A stretch of DNA of 37,661 bases, from contig NZ_FNCG01000032.1 of assembly GCF_900100945.1 (NCBI RefSeq), positions 1 through 37,661 of the forward strand. The letters are read 5' to 3'. The notes beneath the pieces are model-generated. The model worked only from the letters and a program-made list of their open reading frames with translations, was not told where the DNA came from and searched no databases. A program made the translations under genes and the position numbers. How positions within the stretch are numbered: position 1 is the first letter of the stretch; each line of letters begins with the position of its first letter. The stretch is from Mucilaginibacter gossypii. Its GTDB lineage: Bacteria; Bacteroidota; Bacteroidia; Sphingobacteriales; Sphingobacteriaceae. Positions 1 through 8,701 of this stretch are shown piece after piece.

Positions 1-401
1 GGCTGCACCAACGCGGCCAGGTCGATAAGGCTGACGCCTTTCCAGTGCATATCCAGCTTGGACCAGGTGGTAACGCAATGAAAGTCGGACGTATCTTTCG
101 TTTGCGGCAGGGTCATAAAGTCTTTCCAGGTCAGCACGACCGGGTGGTCTACAGCGCCGTCAATGGTCAGCCGCCAGCGTTCCTGCGGAATATTGGGATG
201 GTAACCCAGGTCAAGGACAGGCCACTTGACCGTTTTGGTCTGTCCGATCGGGATTGTGGGCATGCCATGACGGTTAGGCGGGCCGGAGCCTTTCGGCTGA
301 TCGTCCGCCAGTGAAGGCGTCGCCTGTATCTGCTGCTCGAAGCGTGCTTTAAGTTTCATCCGCGCTTCTATAATACGTTCCAGTTTTTCCGGTTCTTCCA
401 T
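1..401 (-). CDS. Sulfite oxidase-like molybdopterin oxidoreductase (partial, C-terminus off window)
   Basis: The minus frame is open from an ATG at 401 to the window edge, giving 133 codons. After a charged, proline-rich N-terminal segment of about 45 residues comes the start of the oxidoreductase molybdopterin-binding domain: VKWPVLDLGYHPN, then WRLTIDG, then DFHCVTTWSKLDMHWKGV at about 107-122. In the sulfite oxidase/YedY fold the cysteine of this motif (Cys109 here) ligates molybdenum, so the catalytic ligand is present. No signal peptide is visible, so a cytoplasmic, YuiH-like relative is more likely than periplasmic MsrP. The gene starts only 8 bp after the luciferase-like pseudogene and was probably its operon partner. 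The substrate is unknown. The family call is confident; the C-terminal half cannot be judged. Confidence 0.88.
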   Translation of the reverse strand, partial: MEEPEKLERIIEARMKLKARFEQQIQATPSLADDQPKGSGPPNRHGMPTIPIGQTKTVKWPVLDLGYHPNIPQERWRLTIDGAVDHPVVLTWKDFMTLPQTKDTSDFHCVTTWSKLDMHWKGVSLIDLAALVQ

Positions 402-409
402 ACGCTAAG

Positions 410-1309
410 TTAAGCATTTAATGCTTCGGCCAGCAAACGATAAGACTTTAGCCGGGCCTGCTGATCATAAATGTGCGAAGTCGCCATCCGTTCATTGATG
501 CCCGTGCGCTCAATAAAATCATTCAGTTGCGCCTGTACCGTTTCCTTGCTACCAAAGAAGGAATAGGCCAGCATCTGCATTGCTGCTTCCTGTTCAGCCG
601 CGCTCCAGATGTCGGCCATACTTTCTACAGGCGGTGGTAAGGGATGCCTTCTGCCTGTAATAATGCCCTTGAACAATTGCTGTAAGGAAGTGGCGAGGTA
701 TTGCGCCTCTGCATCCGTATCCGCTGCCACTACATTCACACAGGCCAGCACATAGGGCTCGGACAAATGACGGGATGGCTTAAAAGTTTTCCGGTAGAGT
801 TCAATAGCCTGCAGAAAATAGGCCGGTGCGAAATGGCTCGCGAAAGCATAAGGCAGGCCTTTGGCAGCCGCCAATTTAGCGCTGTCCAGGCTGGAACCGA
901 GTATCCAGACCGGGATGTCCAAACCCTCGCCGGGAACGGCGCTGACCCCGTTCGGATGATCGCCCGCAAATAATGCTGGAGCAATGCCACATTCTGCGGA
1001 AAGTGAAAGGCTGCATTCATGTTCTCACCCCTGATGGCCAGGGCCGTCGCCTGATCGCTGCCTGGCGCCCTGCCCAATCCCAGGTCAATCCGGCCCGAAT
1101 AGAGCGTTTCCAGCGTACCGAACTGCTCGGCGACTACCAGGGGTGAATGATTGGGCAACATAATACCGCCGGAGCTGACACGGATCGTGGAGGTATTACC
1201 GGCGATATGCCCGATCAGCAAACTGGTAGCGGAACTGGCCACGCTCATCATATTATGATGTTCGGCGAACCAATAACGTGTGTAGCCTAAAGCTTCTGCC
1301 TGTTGGTGG
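410..1309 (-). pseudogene. LLM-class flavin-dependent (luciferase-like) monooxygenase, 5'-truncated and frameshifted
   Basis: Two frames together give most of a bacterial luciferase-like monooxygenase. The first runs from about 1309 to 975 and includes QAEALGYTRYWFAEHHN, then the VASSATSLLIGHIAG stretch, MLPNHSPLVVAEQFGTLE and RIDLGLGRAPGSDQ. The second runs from about 976 to 410 and includes DIPVWILGSSLDSAKLAAA, GLPYAFASHFAP and the rest of the barrel. The frames differ, so an indel lies near 968-980, where HYL in one frame continues as LFAGDHPNGVSAVPGEG in the other. The usual first 30-40 residues are missing: upstream of about 1309 the sequence becomes an IS481-type transposase N-terminus. 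No start codon fits. Intact homologues use reduced flavin to oxidise small organics. A sequencing error could explain the frameshift but not the lost 5' end. Confidence 0.85.
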
Positions 1310-1408
1310 GTAGCCCATTACTTTGCAGGCCTGTGATACGCTACCTAAATGCTAGGCGAGTTCTAATATGCCCAGTTTGTTCCTGGTGATCTTTGCTTGT
1401 GTTGTCAT
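1310..1408 (-). mobile_element. IS481-type transposase N-terminal fragment
   Basis: On the minus strand an ATG at 1408 opens a 33-codon stretch ending in the motif LGSVSQACKVMGY, preceded by KLGILELA and an in-frame TAG at codon 19. I recognise this as the helix-turn-helix N-terminus of IS481-family transposases, in which KxLGxLELAxxLGxVSQACKVMGYSRDSFYR is typical. Homology stops at the final Tyr (1310), after which luciferase-like sequence begins. This is therefore a relic of an insertion that removed the 5' end of the monooxygenase gene. Upstream, at 1446-1469, GTCA and TGAC repeats in inverted orientation may belong to the old element end, but I cannot confirm a terminal inverted repeat. 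Confidence 0.72.
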
Positions 1409-1409
1409 T

Positions 1410-1698
1410 ATTCGAATCTCAGTCAGGTTCTTTAATTTATCGTAACTGTCAGATTAAATTGTGACTATCTCAAGTAATCCTTATCAAATCGGCATAAGTG
1501 AATCGATAAACATCGCCTGCTATGAAACTCAAACAAGTATTTAAAGTCATGAGGTGTGATTTTGTCCTTTAGCGTGATGAATGAGTTGTTACCATAACTT
1601 GCCAATTATTGCTTGGAAGATTATAAAGAACATTGCAAGCTTCACGTATTGCATTGGGGTGTAACATATTTGCGTGCATTTTCTTCCGGGTGTTCATT
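1410..1698. other. Non-coding stretch between IS481-type relic and PNPOx-family gene
   Basis: No open frame resembling a protein family was seen on either strand. The part next to 1408 (about 1410-1470) may be the former left end of the IS481-type element, because CTGTCAG and TGTGACTA lie in inverted arrangement at 1446-1467. The rest is AT-rich and presumably holds the 3' untranslated region of the minus-strand gene ending at 1699. Confidence 0.4.
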
Positions 1699-2583
1699 TC
1701 ATGGATTATATGGTGAAAAATCTATGAACCGCGACGTAAAGAGAGTCAAAGAATTGCCCCTCAGGACTTGATCAATTGAAAAATCCCAAAACCTTTCAGT
1801 CCCGCCGGTTTCTATACCTGCTTCCTCATTGACATGAACTATGGCTCTGCCGCTCAGTTGTATTGTTTCTCCGTTTGTAAAATCAAGCAGTAAAATCCCG
1901 GCGGGAGGATTAACGTAAAAATTCCCAAGCGTATTAAACATACTGTTGCCGGGGTAATCGGGGATTCGTAAAGTACGCTCATCTTTAAGTTGTATAAAAC
2001 CGATATTCCCTCCCCTGTTTGACATATCGGCGTTTCCCTGGTCGTCCGCACTGGCGACAAATATCGTATCGGTCCTGCTGAGCCAATCTTTTAAATCACC
2101 GGCATTGTTTGTGGGGTTAACCCGATCGTAAAAGAGGTCTCTTCGCTGTATGTATTTCGGACAAACAGAATATACTTGGCAAATCCTGATCACTAACAAG
2201 TCGCCGTTTCTGCTTATACGCCCGTTGATACGTAAACGGCGCCGGCTGACCATGTCTATGCATAAAAGCCCTATGCCTGACTTTTCAGTAATATTTGTCC
2301 AAAAAATATCAGATCTGTCCGACAGAATCAAAGAAAGGTTAATAGTCAGATGTTGGTGATCTGATAACGAGATAAAGCCCTTTGACCCGGACAACACAGA
2401 TGCCCATAATCCTCCCTCCGCGTCCACCGATGCTGCATAAATAACCTGTTGCTCTTGTAGGAACATGGCTGAGCTACCTGTAATTTTATCGCTTATCATT
2501 GCTGCATTGCGGGAAGCCATCGCACTTTCACCTGATTCCCTTTGAATGTATTTTTCTCCTCTGTGAAATATGCTGCTTGCCAT
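1699..2583 (-). CDS. Pyridoxamine 5'-phosphate oxidase-family protein (tandem split-barrel flavoprotein)
   Basis: The 294-residue product starts FHRGEKYIQRESG, then has FLQEQQVIYAASVDAEGGLW and ASVLSGSKGFI. These are typical of the long PNPOx-like family, in which two FMN-binding split barrels are fused. The end of the first barrel, LLCIDMVSRRRLRINGR and QVYSVCPKYIQRR, is intact. The second barrel (about 165-290) repeats the pattern with TIFVASADDQGNADMSNRGG, RIPDYPGNSMFNTLGN and GILLLDFTNGETIQLSGRA. Length agrees with the family and the start is an ATG with no better alternative. It is probably a cytoplasmic flavin-nucleotide-binding protein; the substrate is unknown. It appears to be a single-gene unit. 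Confidence 0.88.
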   Translation of the reverse strand: MASSIFHRGEKYIQRESGESAMASRNAAMISDKITGSSAMFLQEQQVIYAASVDAEGGLWASVLSGSKGFISLSDHQHLTINLSLILSDRSDIFWTNITEKSGIGLLCIDMVSRRRLRINGRISRNGDLLVIRICQVYSVCPKYIQRRDLFYDRVNPTNNAGDLKDWLSRTDTIFVASADDQGNADMSNRGGNIGFIQLKDERTLRIPDYPGNSMFNTLGNFYVNPPAGILLLDFTNGETIQLSGRAIVHVNEEAGIETGGTERFWDFSIDQVLRGNSLTLFTSRFIDFSPYNP

Positions 2584-2805
2584 CTTTCAGATTTTAAATA
2601 ATGATTTAACTGTTACCCGATACCTGTTCCGTTTCAAAAGCAGGTGATCCTAAATGTTAAAAAACAGCTGTAGAATATCAGTCCCGTTCTGTCTATTGTT
2701 TGTTTGATAGTAAATCAAAAAAACGTGCCTGAGCGACTGAGGCGGATATTGCTCCTTTCTGTTCTTTTTTGCCGGGATCAAAAAATCGCTGACCTGCAAA
2801 ACTTT

Positions 2806-4386
2806 TCATCTTATTCCAAGTAATACTTCTGCTGCAAATTCAGCGATCATCAGGGTAGGTGCATTGGTGTTGGCTGTGGGTATCCGGGGCATGACTGAAG
2901 CATCTGCTATGGTAAGCCCTTCCACTCCATATACTTTAAGCCGATCATTGACGACCGCATCGCCCCCTTTGCCCATAGAACAGGTACCTGCAGGATGAAA
3001 ATAGGTAGAACATGCGTCACGCAGGAAGTGTCTGATCTCACTGCGGTCAAGTCTTCTGTCCGGTGCCACCCAGCTCTTCAGGATCGCATTCAGTTCGGGT
3101 TCTTCTGCCAGATCCATGCAAAATTCAATTCCTTTAACCAATGCCTCAAAATCGTCCGGATCCTGCATTAAATTCGGCTGAATTTCAAGGGGAGAGTCAG
3201 GCGAAGCGCCGGTCATCCTGATATATCCCCTACTCTTGACATCGACGAGGGTTACAAAAACACTGAAGGCATTTTCGGGAACCGGATATCGTTCAGAAAT
3301 TTCAGCCGTCAGAATAGGATACTGGATCGGAATTAGCATCAGATCTGCTTTTTTTAATTCCGGATTGCTTTTCCAGTACAGGTTAATTCCGCCGAGGTTG
3401 TAGGTGAGTTCTCCGAGTGGCTTTAAAAACTGATAGGTTACCGAAACTAACGGATGATCCTGAAAATTCTTACCAACACCCGGCAGATTTACTTTGGTTT
3501 CGATACCTGTTTTTTTCAGTTCGTCTGCATCACCGATTCCTGAGAGCATGAGTATCCTCGGGCTTTCTATAGCCCCCGCACACAGAATGGTCTCTTTCAG
3601 CGCCTGCACATTAACAACCTCTCCGTCTTTTATAAAAGCCAGCCCGGTGCATTTTTCGTTATCAATAATCAATTTAATGACTCTTGCTCCCGTGAGGATA
3701 GTAAGGTTTTCAGCATGCATGACAGGTTTCAGATAACCGGTAAACGGACTGCTCCTCGTACCCTTGTCAATATTCATACTCATTGGGCCGGCACCCAACG
3801 GTTCAGCGATATTTGAATCATCCATATAGGGCAGCCCATAGGTTCCCGCTGCACGAATAACTGCCGCATCTATCTGATGAAGATTCGCAGGACGAGCTAC
3901 GTGGATAGGACCTCCAGCTCCGTGAAGAGCATTTGCCCCCGTATCCCAGTCTTCGATTTTTTTAAACAGGGGTAAAACGGACCCGTAGTCCCAACCCTGG
4001 TTGCCAGCCTTCTCCCAATCGTCATAATCGTGCCTGTTGCCCCGCGCCCAGACCATTGCATTGATGCTTCCGGAACCACCCAGCAACTTCCCTCTAGGCG
4101 CGTAAATAATCCTGTTATTAATTACCGGTGTTGGCTGATATTGATAAAGATAATCCTGGGCAGAGCCTATGTTTTCCAGCCAGCGGAGCGGGTTTTTGAT
4201 CCGGTCCAGATCGTCAGCACCTTCGCCGGCCTCCAATATCAAAATATTTGCTTCTGTACTTTCAGAAAGACGTCTTGCCAATACGCACCCCGCCGAACCG
4301 GCCCCCACAATAATGTAGTCATAACTGATAGTCAGCCGGGATTTACCCTCAGCTGATACATTCACTGTTTCTTCCAACTTTTTCAT
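2806..4386 (-). CDS. GMC-family FAD-dependent oxidoreductase (choline/alcohol dehydrogenase type)
   Basis: This full-length glucose-methanol-choline oxidoreductase starts at the ATG at 4386 (MKKLEE); an earlier in-frame TTG at 4392 is less likely. The ADP-binding motif YIIVGAGSAGCVLARRLSE lies near the N-terminus with LILEAGE at the end of the second beta strand. GMC signature 1 is PRGKLLGGSGSINAMVWARG and signature 2 is GAIESPRILMLSGIG. The C-terminus FHPAGTCSMG and NTNAPTLMIAEFAAE carries the active-site His of FHPAGT and the usual Asn near NTNAPT. There is no signal peptide, so it probably oxidises an alcohol group in the cytoplasm. The family includes choline dehydrogenase (BetA), but no betaine pathway gene is nearby, so no symbol is given. 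Confidence 0.93.
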   Translation of the reverse strand: MKKLEETVNVSAEGKSRLTISYDYIIVGAGSAGCVLARRLSESTEANILILEAGEGADDLDRIKNPLRWLENIGSAQDYLYQYQPTPVINNRIIYAPRGKLLGGSGSINAMVWARGNRHDYDDWEKAGNQGWDYGSVLPLFKKIEDWDTGANALHGAGGPIHVARPANLHQIDAAVIRAAGTYGLPYMDDSNIAEPLGAGPMSMNIDKGTRSSPFTGYLKPVMHAENLTILTGARVIKLIIDNEKCTGLAFIKDGEVVNVQALKETILCAGAIESPRILMLSGIGDADELKKTGIETKVNLPGVGKNFQDHPLVSVTYQFLKPLGELTYNLGGINLYWKSNPELKKADLMLIPIQYPILTAEISERYPVPENAFSVFVTLVDVKSRGYIRMTGASPDSPLEIQPNLMQDPDDFEALVKGIEFCMDLAEEPELNAILKSWVAPDRRLDRSEIRHFLRDACSTYFHPAGTCSMGKGGDAVVNDRLKVYGVEGLTIADASVMPRIPTANTNAPTLMIAEFAAEVLLGIR

Positions 4387-4869
4387 AAACAAATACCTAG
4401 TTGATATAAACTGAATGAATACCGTACCAAAAAAACTAACAATTTAATTACCAACTACTTAAACAAAAAAAAGAAATGTGTAACTATTGAAATAAAGTAA
4501 TTATACGATCTATTAACTAAATATCGATAGTTTATAAATGCCGCAAACGGCCTTTAATTGCAGATAACTCTTGCATCGATCAACCTTAAACATGCTAAAA
4601 CACTAAGCCAAATCTAACGGTTAAATATCGCCACCATCAGTATCGGTATTTAACTAATTGTTTCGCGATTTTACTTTATATCACGAATTGAAAAACAAGA
4701 AAATCAGCAAATCACTACATATCAATCAATTACAAAAAAGGCATTCAATTTGAATACATAGCGAAAAAATAGATCTGACATGCGTTGAGCGCGAAAAGCA
4801 AGCTGCCTTAAAAAACAAGCTCATGCGTATCAGCAAGTAATCACAGTTATACATAGCAATCAAAAAGTC
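4387..4869. other. Divergent intergenic region between GMC oxidoreductase and secreted alpha/beta hydrolase
   Basis: About 480 bp of AT-rich sequence separates two divergently transcribed genes, so promoters for both should lie here. No open frame on either strand resembles a protein. I could not find a convincing TTTG/TAnnTTTG promoter pair or a strong palindrome, so no specific site is called. Confidence 0.5.
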
Positions 4870-5667
4870 ATGAAAAAGACATTAAAAAAAGTAATTACAA
4901 GACACCTCATTACGGTTTCAGCCATTATTCTAACCGCTATTTTTTACGGAATCGATGCGGCGGCACAAGAGCAGCCTTCGGTTAAGAACATCGTCATCGT
5001 GCATGGAGCACTAGCTGATGGTTCTGGATGGCAGGGTGTTTTTAAAGTTCTTACTAAACAGGGTTATCATGTAACCATTGTACAAAATCCGTGTACTTCA
5101 CTGAAAGCGGATGTTGATGCGACTAACTTTGCTTTAAGCAAGATGGATGGCCCTGTAGTTTTAGTTGGCCATTCCTGGGGTGGTACGGTAATCACTCAGG
5201 CAGGAGTCAACCCTAAAGTAAAAGCCTTGGTTTATGTAAATGCTTTTCAGCCTGAGCTTGGTGAAAACACGGTCAGTCTGGCCACCAGTCTGCCACCCAA
5301 ACCCGAAAATGGCTTGCTTCCACCCGACTCGAGTGGTAATGTTTACTATGACAAAGCGAAATTCCATGCAGGTTTTTGTGCAGACGTATCTCAGGATTTA
5401 GCCGATTTCATGTTTGCTTCCCAGGGATTTATACCGGGAGCCGCATTTGGGACACCGGTAACCGAAGTGGCGTGGAAAATGAAGCCGACTTTTGGTATTT
5501 CATCCTATGATGACAAAAGTATCAACCCTGACATTACGATGAACATGTACCACAGATCGAAAAGTATCATAACCAGGATCAAAGGCAGCCATGTAGTCTT
5601 TATTACGCACCCTAAGGAAGTTGCAGACGTGATCATAGCGGCTTCAGTAAAAGCCGGTTCAAAATAA
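4870..5667 (+). CDS. Secreted alpha/beta-fold hydrolase (esterase-like)
   Basis: The 265-residue protein has a signal peptide: a basic start MKKTLKKVITRH, a hydrophobic core to about residue 27 and a likely cleavage after DAAAQ. An alpha/beta-hydrolase domain follows. NIVIVHGALADGSGW holds the oxyanion-hole HG, and VVLVGHSWGGT holds the nucleophile elbow with Ser102 as catalytic residue. The C-terminal SHVVFITHPKEVADVI supplies the catalytic His. This is the small lid-poor branch often annotated as alpha/beta hydrolase or salicylate-esterase-like. It stands alone and divergently from the GMC gene. The substrate is unknown. A T-run follows the stop near 5700 but without a clear stem. Confidence 0.88.
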   Translation: MKKTLKKVITRHLITVSAIILTAIFYGIDAAAQEQPSVKNIVIVHGALADGSGWQGVFKVLTKQGYHVTIVQNPCTSLKADVDATNFALSKMDGPVVLVGHSWGGTVITQAGVNPKVKALVYVNAFQPELGENTVSLATSLPPKPENGLLPPDSSGNVYYDKAKFHAGFCADVSQDLADFMFASQGFIPGAAFGTPVTEVAWKMKPTFGISSYDDKSINPDITMNMYHRSKSIITRIKGSHVVFITHPKEVADVIIAASVKAGSK

Positions 5668-5939
5668 CTTGTGATGTCTGGCAGTTAAGAGGCTGGCATT
5701 TTTTCAATCTGTTTTACGGAGCACTCTTTTTGAAAAACTCATCATTTAAAAATGATTGGTTAAGCTCAAAAATAGTAAATGATGAGTGCAGCCGCACTTT
5801 CCTGACTGAATCAGAAGAGAACAGTGTATCGCCTGTTATGTTTTCATGCCTAAGTAATCGGCTCAATAATAAAATTGTTTACGTATCGCTACCGGGTTCA
5901 TTATATGAGCGGATGGATATATCAGAGAAGGGGTTCTAC

Positions 5940-6178
5940 GCTTCAGATTTGAATTTTATTTGCAGCTGAAAAAGGCACGAAAGTTTCCCGACGATTACCG
6001 GACCTGATCATGTGCATCTGCGCGTTATGACCGAATGGAGACAGCACAGCGCTTCATTTTAAACCCGTGAACCGAGGCGCGATCCGTGATAAATCAGGTG
6101 TATGGGTGCTGGTTATAACCGGTACATATCTATCAATAGCAACGACACTTTATCTCAAACGGAAGGGTAGTTTTGCAT
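5940..6178 (+). pseudogene. Unassigned decayed coding remnant with possible membrane segment
   Basis: Three successive plus-strand frames each give short protein-like stretches with no single start-to-stop frame: FYLQLKKARKFPDDYRT, then ITGPDHVHLRVMTEWRQ, then HFKPVNRGAIRDKSGVWVL. The last runs on through one hydrophobic segment to LYLKRKGSF and a stop at about 6178. Their order and character suggest a single frameshifted gene for a small membrane protein, but I do not recognise the family. The rest of 5668-6343, including a 79-codon frame at 5730-5969, shows nothing convincing. Treat as a hint only. Confidence 0.3.
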
Positions 6179-6343
6179 TGTAGTAAATCACAGATGTATT
6201 AAATACGGCATAATTAGGGCCATGTCGCTTAAGCACAATGATCAATACTGATAGCACCGGCTGAAAAGCTTTTGGATAACTTTTATTAATGATAATGCAG
6301 AAATGTTCAGCCAGGCCCGATTCTCACATTCAAAATCAGGCAC

Positions 6344-6994
6344 ATGATGGATTTAAAAAGTAAATATGGCTTTTCTCTGATTGAGTTCATTAATCGCGAT
6401 CTCCAATTAGATGAATATACTATTAATTTAATAAGCGACAATTGCAAGGAATTAACTTTTGCTAAAGGTGATATTATTTTAAAACAGGGCGAAGTAAGTA
6501 AATATGCTTACTTCATCGTTTCCGGAGAAGGCAGATCTTTTTACACAGATTTTACAGGAAAAACCACCACCTGGCTGTTCCATTTCAATAATGCCTCAAG
6601 TAATATCAAAAACTTGTTTATGGTAGATTATAAAAGCTTTCTGACCGGAAAGCCGGGAACTTTGGGAATAGAAACACTTTCCGAAGTTAAAGCTGTACGT
6701 TTAAGTTATAAACAGGTAAGATTTTTGCTTAAACATTCACCGTCATATGAAAAATGGACCAGACTGCTTAATGAAAAAGTTTTTATAGTGGCCTATAACA
6801 GGGTCTTTACTTTACTGACAATGAATGCCACTCAGCGATATGAAAAACTACTCGCTGAAGAGCCTCACCTTTTAATTTTGTTTTCGAACTATTATATTGC
6901 TTCTTACCTAAACATAACCCCTCAGTCTCTCAGCAGAATCAGAAAGAACCTTGTGAAAATTCCCATTTCCGGGCATGGTCAAGTATCTCATTAA
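6344..6994 (+). CDS. Crp/Fnr-family transcriptional regulator
   Basis: The 216-residue protein has an N-terminal cyclic-nucleotide-binding-type beta barrel: LTFAKGDIILKQGEVSKYAYFIVSGEG is given here in two parts, LTFAKGDIILKQGE and SKYAYFIVSGEG. A dimerisation helix follows, then a short C-terminal HTH, where YYIASYLNITPQSLSRIRK is the recognition region. This matches the Bacteroidota Crp/Fnr branch that usually lacks clear cAMP-contact residues, and no cysteine cluster for an FNR iron-sulfur centre is seen. A double ATG (6344/6347) leaves the start ambiguous by one codon. It is convergent with the downstream cupin gene and shares the hairpin at 6993-7030. Target genes are unknown. Confidence 0.88.
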   Translation: MMDLKSKYGFSLIEFINRDLQLDEYTINLISDNCKELTFAKGDIILKQGEVSKYAYFIVSGEGRSFYTDFTGKTTTWLFHFNNASSNIKNLFMVDYKSFLTGKPGTLGIETLSEVKAVRLSYKQVRFLLKHSPSYEKWTRLLNEKVFIVAYNRVFTLLTMNATQRYEKLLAEEPHLLILFSNYYIASYLNITPQSLSRIRKNLVKIPISGHGQVSH

Positions 6995-7030
6995 AAAACA
7001 AAAGATTGCGTTTACAATCTTTTGTTTTTT
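6993..7030. terminator. Bidirectional rho-independent terminator
   Basis: A perfect 16-bp inverted repeat (6993-7008 with 7015-7030) closes a six-base loop, CGTTTA. The stem is A-rich on the left and T-rich on the right, so either transcript ends in a U-rich tract. It sits exactly between the convergent Crp/Fnr and cupin genes and overlaps the Crp/Fnr stop codon. Confidence 0.9.
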
Positions 7031-7036
7031 TTCATC

Positions 7037-7498
7037 TTAATTCACCTGATTGCCCGGTCTTGCCCCCGGCGGACCCAGGATAGCGTCACCGAGTTTTTCA
7101 GAAACTGCCATAAACAATTCGATATCGTTTTTTTCTGAGCCGTCAGACCCGGGTTTATACGGAATACCCGTCAGTCGGATCAGTTCTGCAAATCCACTGG
7201 GAGATGAAATAGTTATACCTCTGCTGGGCACAGGGGCCGAAGCCGCAACCACGTGCGGTGCTCCTTTAGGTATAAAGGCCGTTTCACCTGGTTTCAGTAC
7301 GATTACCTCTTCATCCAGGTATACAGTAAACTCACCTTCCAATACATATATGCTTTCGGAGTATTGATTGTGCACATGTAAAGGTGTCTCAACTCCGGGG
7401 GAAAAGGTTCCCTCGATCAGGTCGTAAAGACCGCCGGATTGCTTTTCGTCGCTCAGGATCTCAACACCGGTTCCGAATAACCAAAATTTTTGTTTCAT
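7037..7498 (-). CDS. Single-domain cupin protein
   Basis: This is a 153-residue cupin. Motif 1 is TPLHVHNQYSESIYVLEGEF (about 38-57), with HVHxxxxE as metal ligands. Motif 2 is LKPGETAFIPKGAPHVV, with the final His as fourth ligand. It probably binds a divalent metal and could be a small dioxygenase, isomerase or sensor; sequence alone does not decide. There is no signal peptide. The gene is about 150 bp downstream of the MBL hydrolase on the same strand, so cotranscription is possible. It is convergent with the Crp/Fnr gene. Confidence 0.87.
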   Translation of the reverse strand: MKQKFWLFGTGVEILSDEKQSGGLYDLIEGTFSPGVETPLHVHNQYSESIYVLEGEFTVYLDEEVIVLKPGETAFIPKGAPHVVAASAPVPSRGITISSPSGFAELIRLTGIPYKPGSDGSEKNDIELFMAVSEKLGDAILGPPGARPGNQVN

Positions 7499-7649
7499 AT
7501 CACTTAATTTATAACAATTTAAATCGAACTATTACAACGAATCAACAATAGTGTCCGAGATAACGTAAGACGTGGCAAACATCACTAATCCTTAAAACTG
7601 AAATATTACCATATGGTAATAAATGAAACAAAAGACTGAATATTTCCCA

Positions 7650-8444
7650 CTAACTAAACTTAAGGCGGGTTGGCTGTCCTTTTTCCAGAATCATGAGCCG
7701 ACTGCCAATATCAAGTACAGAGAACGCAGTCGCCAAAACCTCTGCGCCTTCCGTATAATGGGACCAACCTTCGTGGTGCAAAGGGATAATTCTGGCACGC
7801 GGAAAACAGAAAGCGGTATCAATCGCATCGTTCGTGTCCATGGTTACATTAAAAGGCCCCTTGGGCTTTGCCGCTCCGGCGAAGATAAAGACGTAATCCG
7901 GATCAAAACGTTTGGCAACTTCCAACACCCCTTCGTAAAATACCGTGTCACCCGTGATGTAGAGACTAAACTCTTTTGAGCCATTGACCTGCAACACAAA
8001 ACCGGTCACATCACCCTGCATTTCATCGGTACCGGATGGACCGTGCCTTGCTGGTGTAGTGGTTGCCGTCATTTGCCGGCCGTCTGGCAAATCTATTTCG
8101 ACATTTTCCCAGGGGGATAAGCCTAAGGCTCCATTTTTCAACCGCTGGGCAGCGGCCGGCGTGGTAATTGTATGTCCTACTTTAAACATTAATTCCCGCC
8201 CCGCATGATCCAGGTTATCCGAATGCTGGTCATGGCTCAAAAGAACAAGATCAATGACACCGACATCATTTGTGGCCGGTCCGGAAAGCTTGCTTATGGT
8301 TAGTTTGTTATCAATCTTGAAAGAAGTGCCTTCCGGATCAAGTGTAGGATCCGTAATGATCCTTAAACCTCCAATTTCTAATACAAGAGTCGGACCGCCT
8401 ATATAGATGGCCGTCAATTGAGACTCATTTAAATTTTCTGTCAT
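7650..8444 (-). CDS. MBL-fold metal-dependent hydrolase (UlaG-like)
   Basis: The 264-residue protein has a metallo-beta-lactamase fold of the UlaG/YcbJ-like branch. It begins AIYIGGPTLVLEIGGLRIITDPT; the usual metal-site motif appears as LLSHDQHSDNLDHAG (about 88-102), with two His and two Asp in place of canonical HxHxDH. Later ligand regions are TTPARHGPSG, YITGDTVFYEG and RIIPLHHEGWSHYTEG. These families hydrolyse phosphoesters or lactones such as ascorbate-6-phosphate lactone; the substrate here is unknown. Unrelated in detail to the UPF0173 MBL protein 3.4 kb downstream. Confidence 0.87.
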   Translation of the reverse strand: MTENLNESQLTAIYIGGPTLVLEIGGLRIITDPTLDPEGTSFKIDNKLTISKLSGPATNDVGVIDLVLLSHDQHSDNLDHAGRELMFKVGHTITTPAAAQRLKNGALGLSPWENVEIDLPDGRQMTATTTPARHGPSGTDEMQGDVTGFVLQVNGSKEFSLYITGDTVFYEGVLEVAKRFDPDYVFIFAGAAKPKGPFNVTMDTNDAIDTAFCFPRARIIPLHHEGWSHYTEGAEVLATAFSVLDIGSRLMILEKGQPTRLKFS

Positions 8445-8701
8445 ATCTTTTTTTTTAATGGTTGCTTTTTTCCCGGTTTAATACTTAAGCTGTTGCCGGA
8501 TTAACTGTTTGTTACAGTTCGGGAGACAACCATCCACCTCAGCGGTTCACACTCCTGCCCGCTAACAACATCATATTCCTGCATCAATTTTGCGAAAAGC
8601 CAAAGTGATGCGGGAAATCCCGAACAAAATCATAGCATCTGCTAAATATTAAAGGAAGGATCGATGCACCAAATAAATACGGCTACTTTCTATTGAACAC
8701 T

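Noticed and set aside
5668..5710. Possible terminator after the secreted hydrolase
   Set aside because: A T-run is present, but the preceding CTGGCA repeats are direct, not inverted, so no stable stem forms.
5730..5969. 79-codon plus-strand frame after the secreted hydrolase
   Set aside because: No recognisable motif, no conserved-looking composition; only its downstream continuation looks protein-like and is recorded as a weak remnant.
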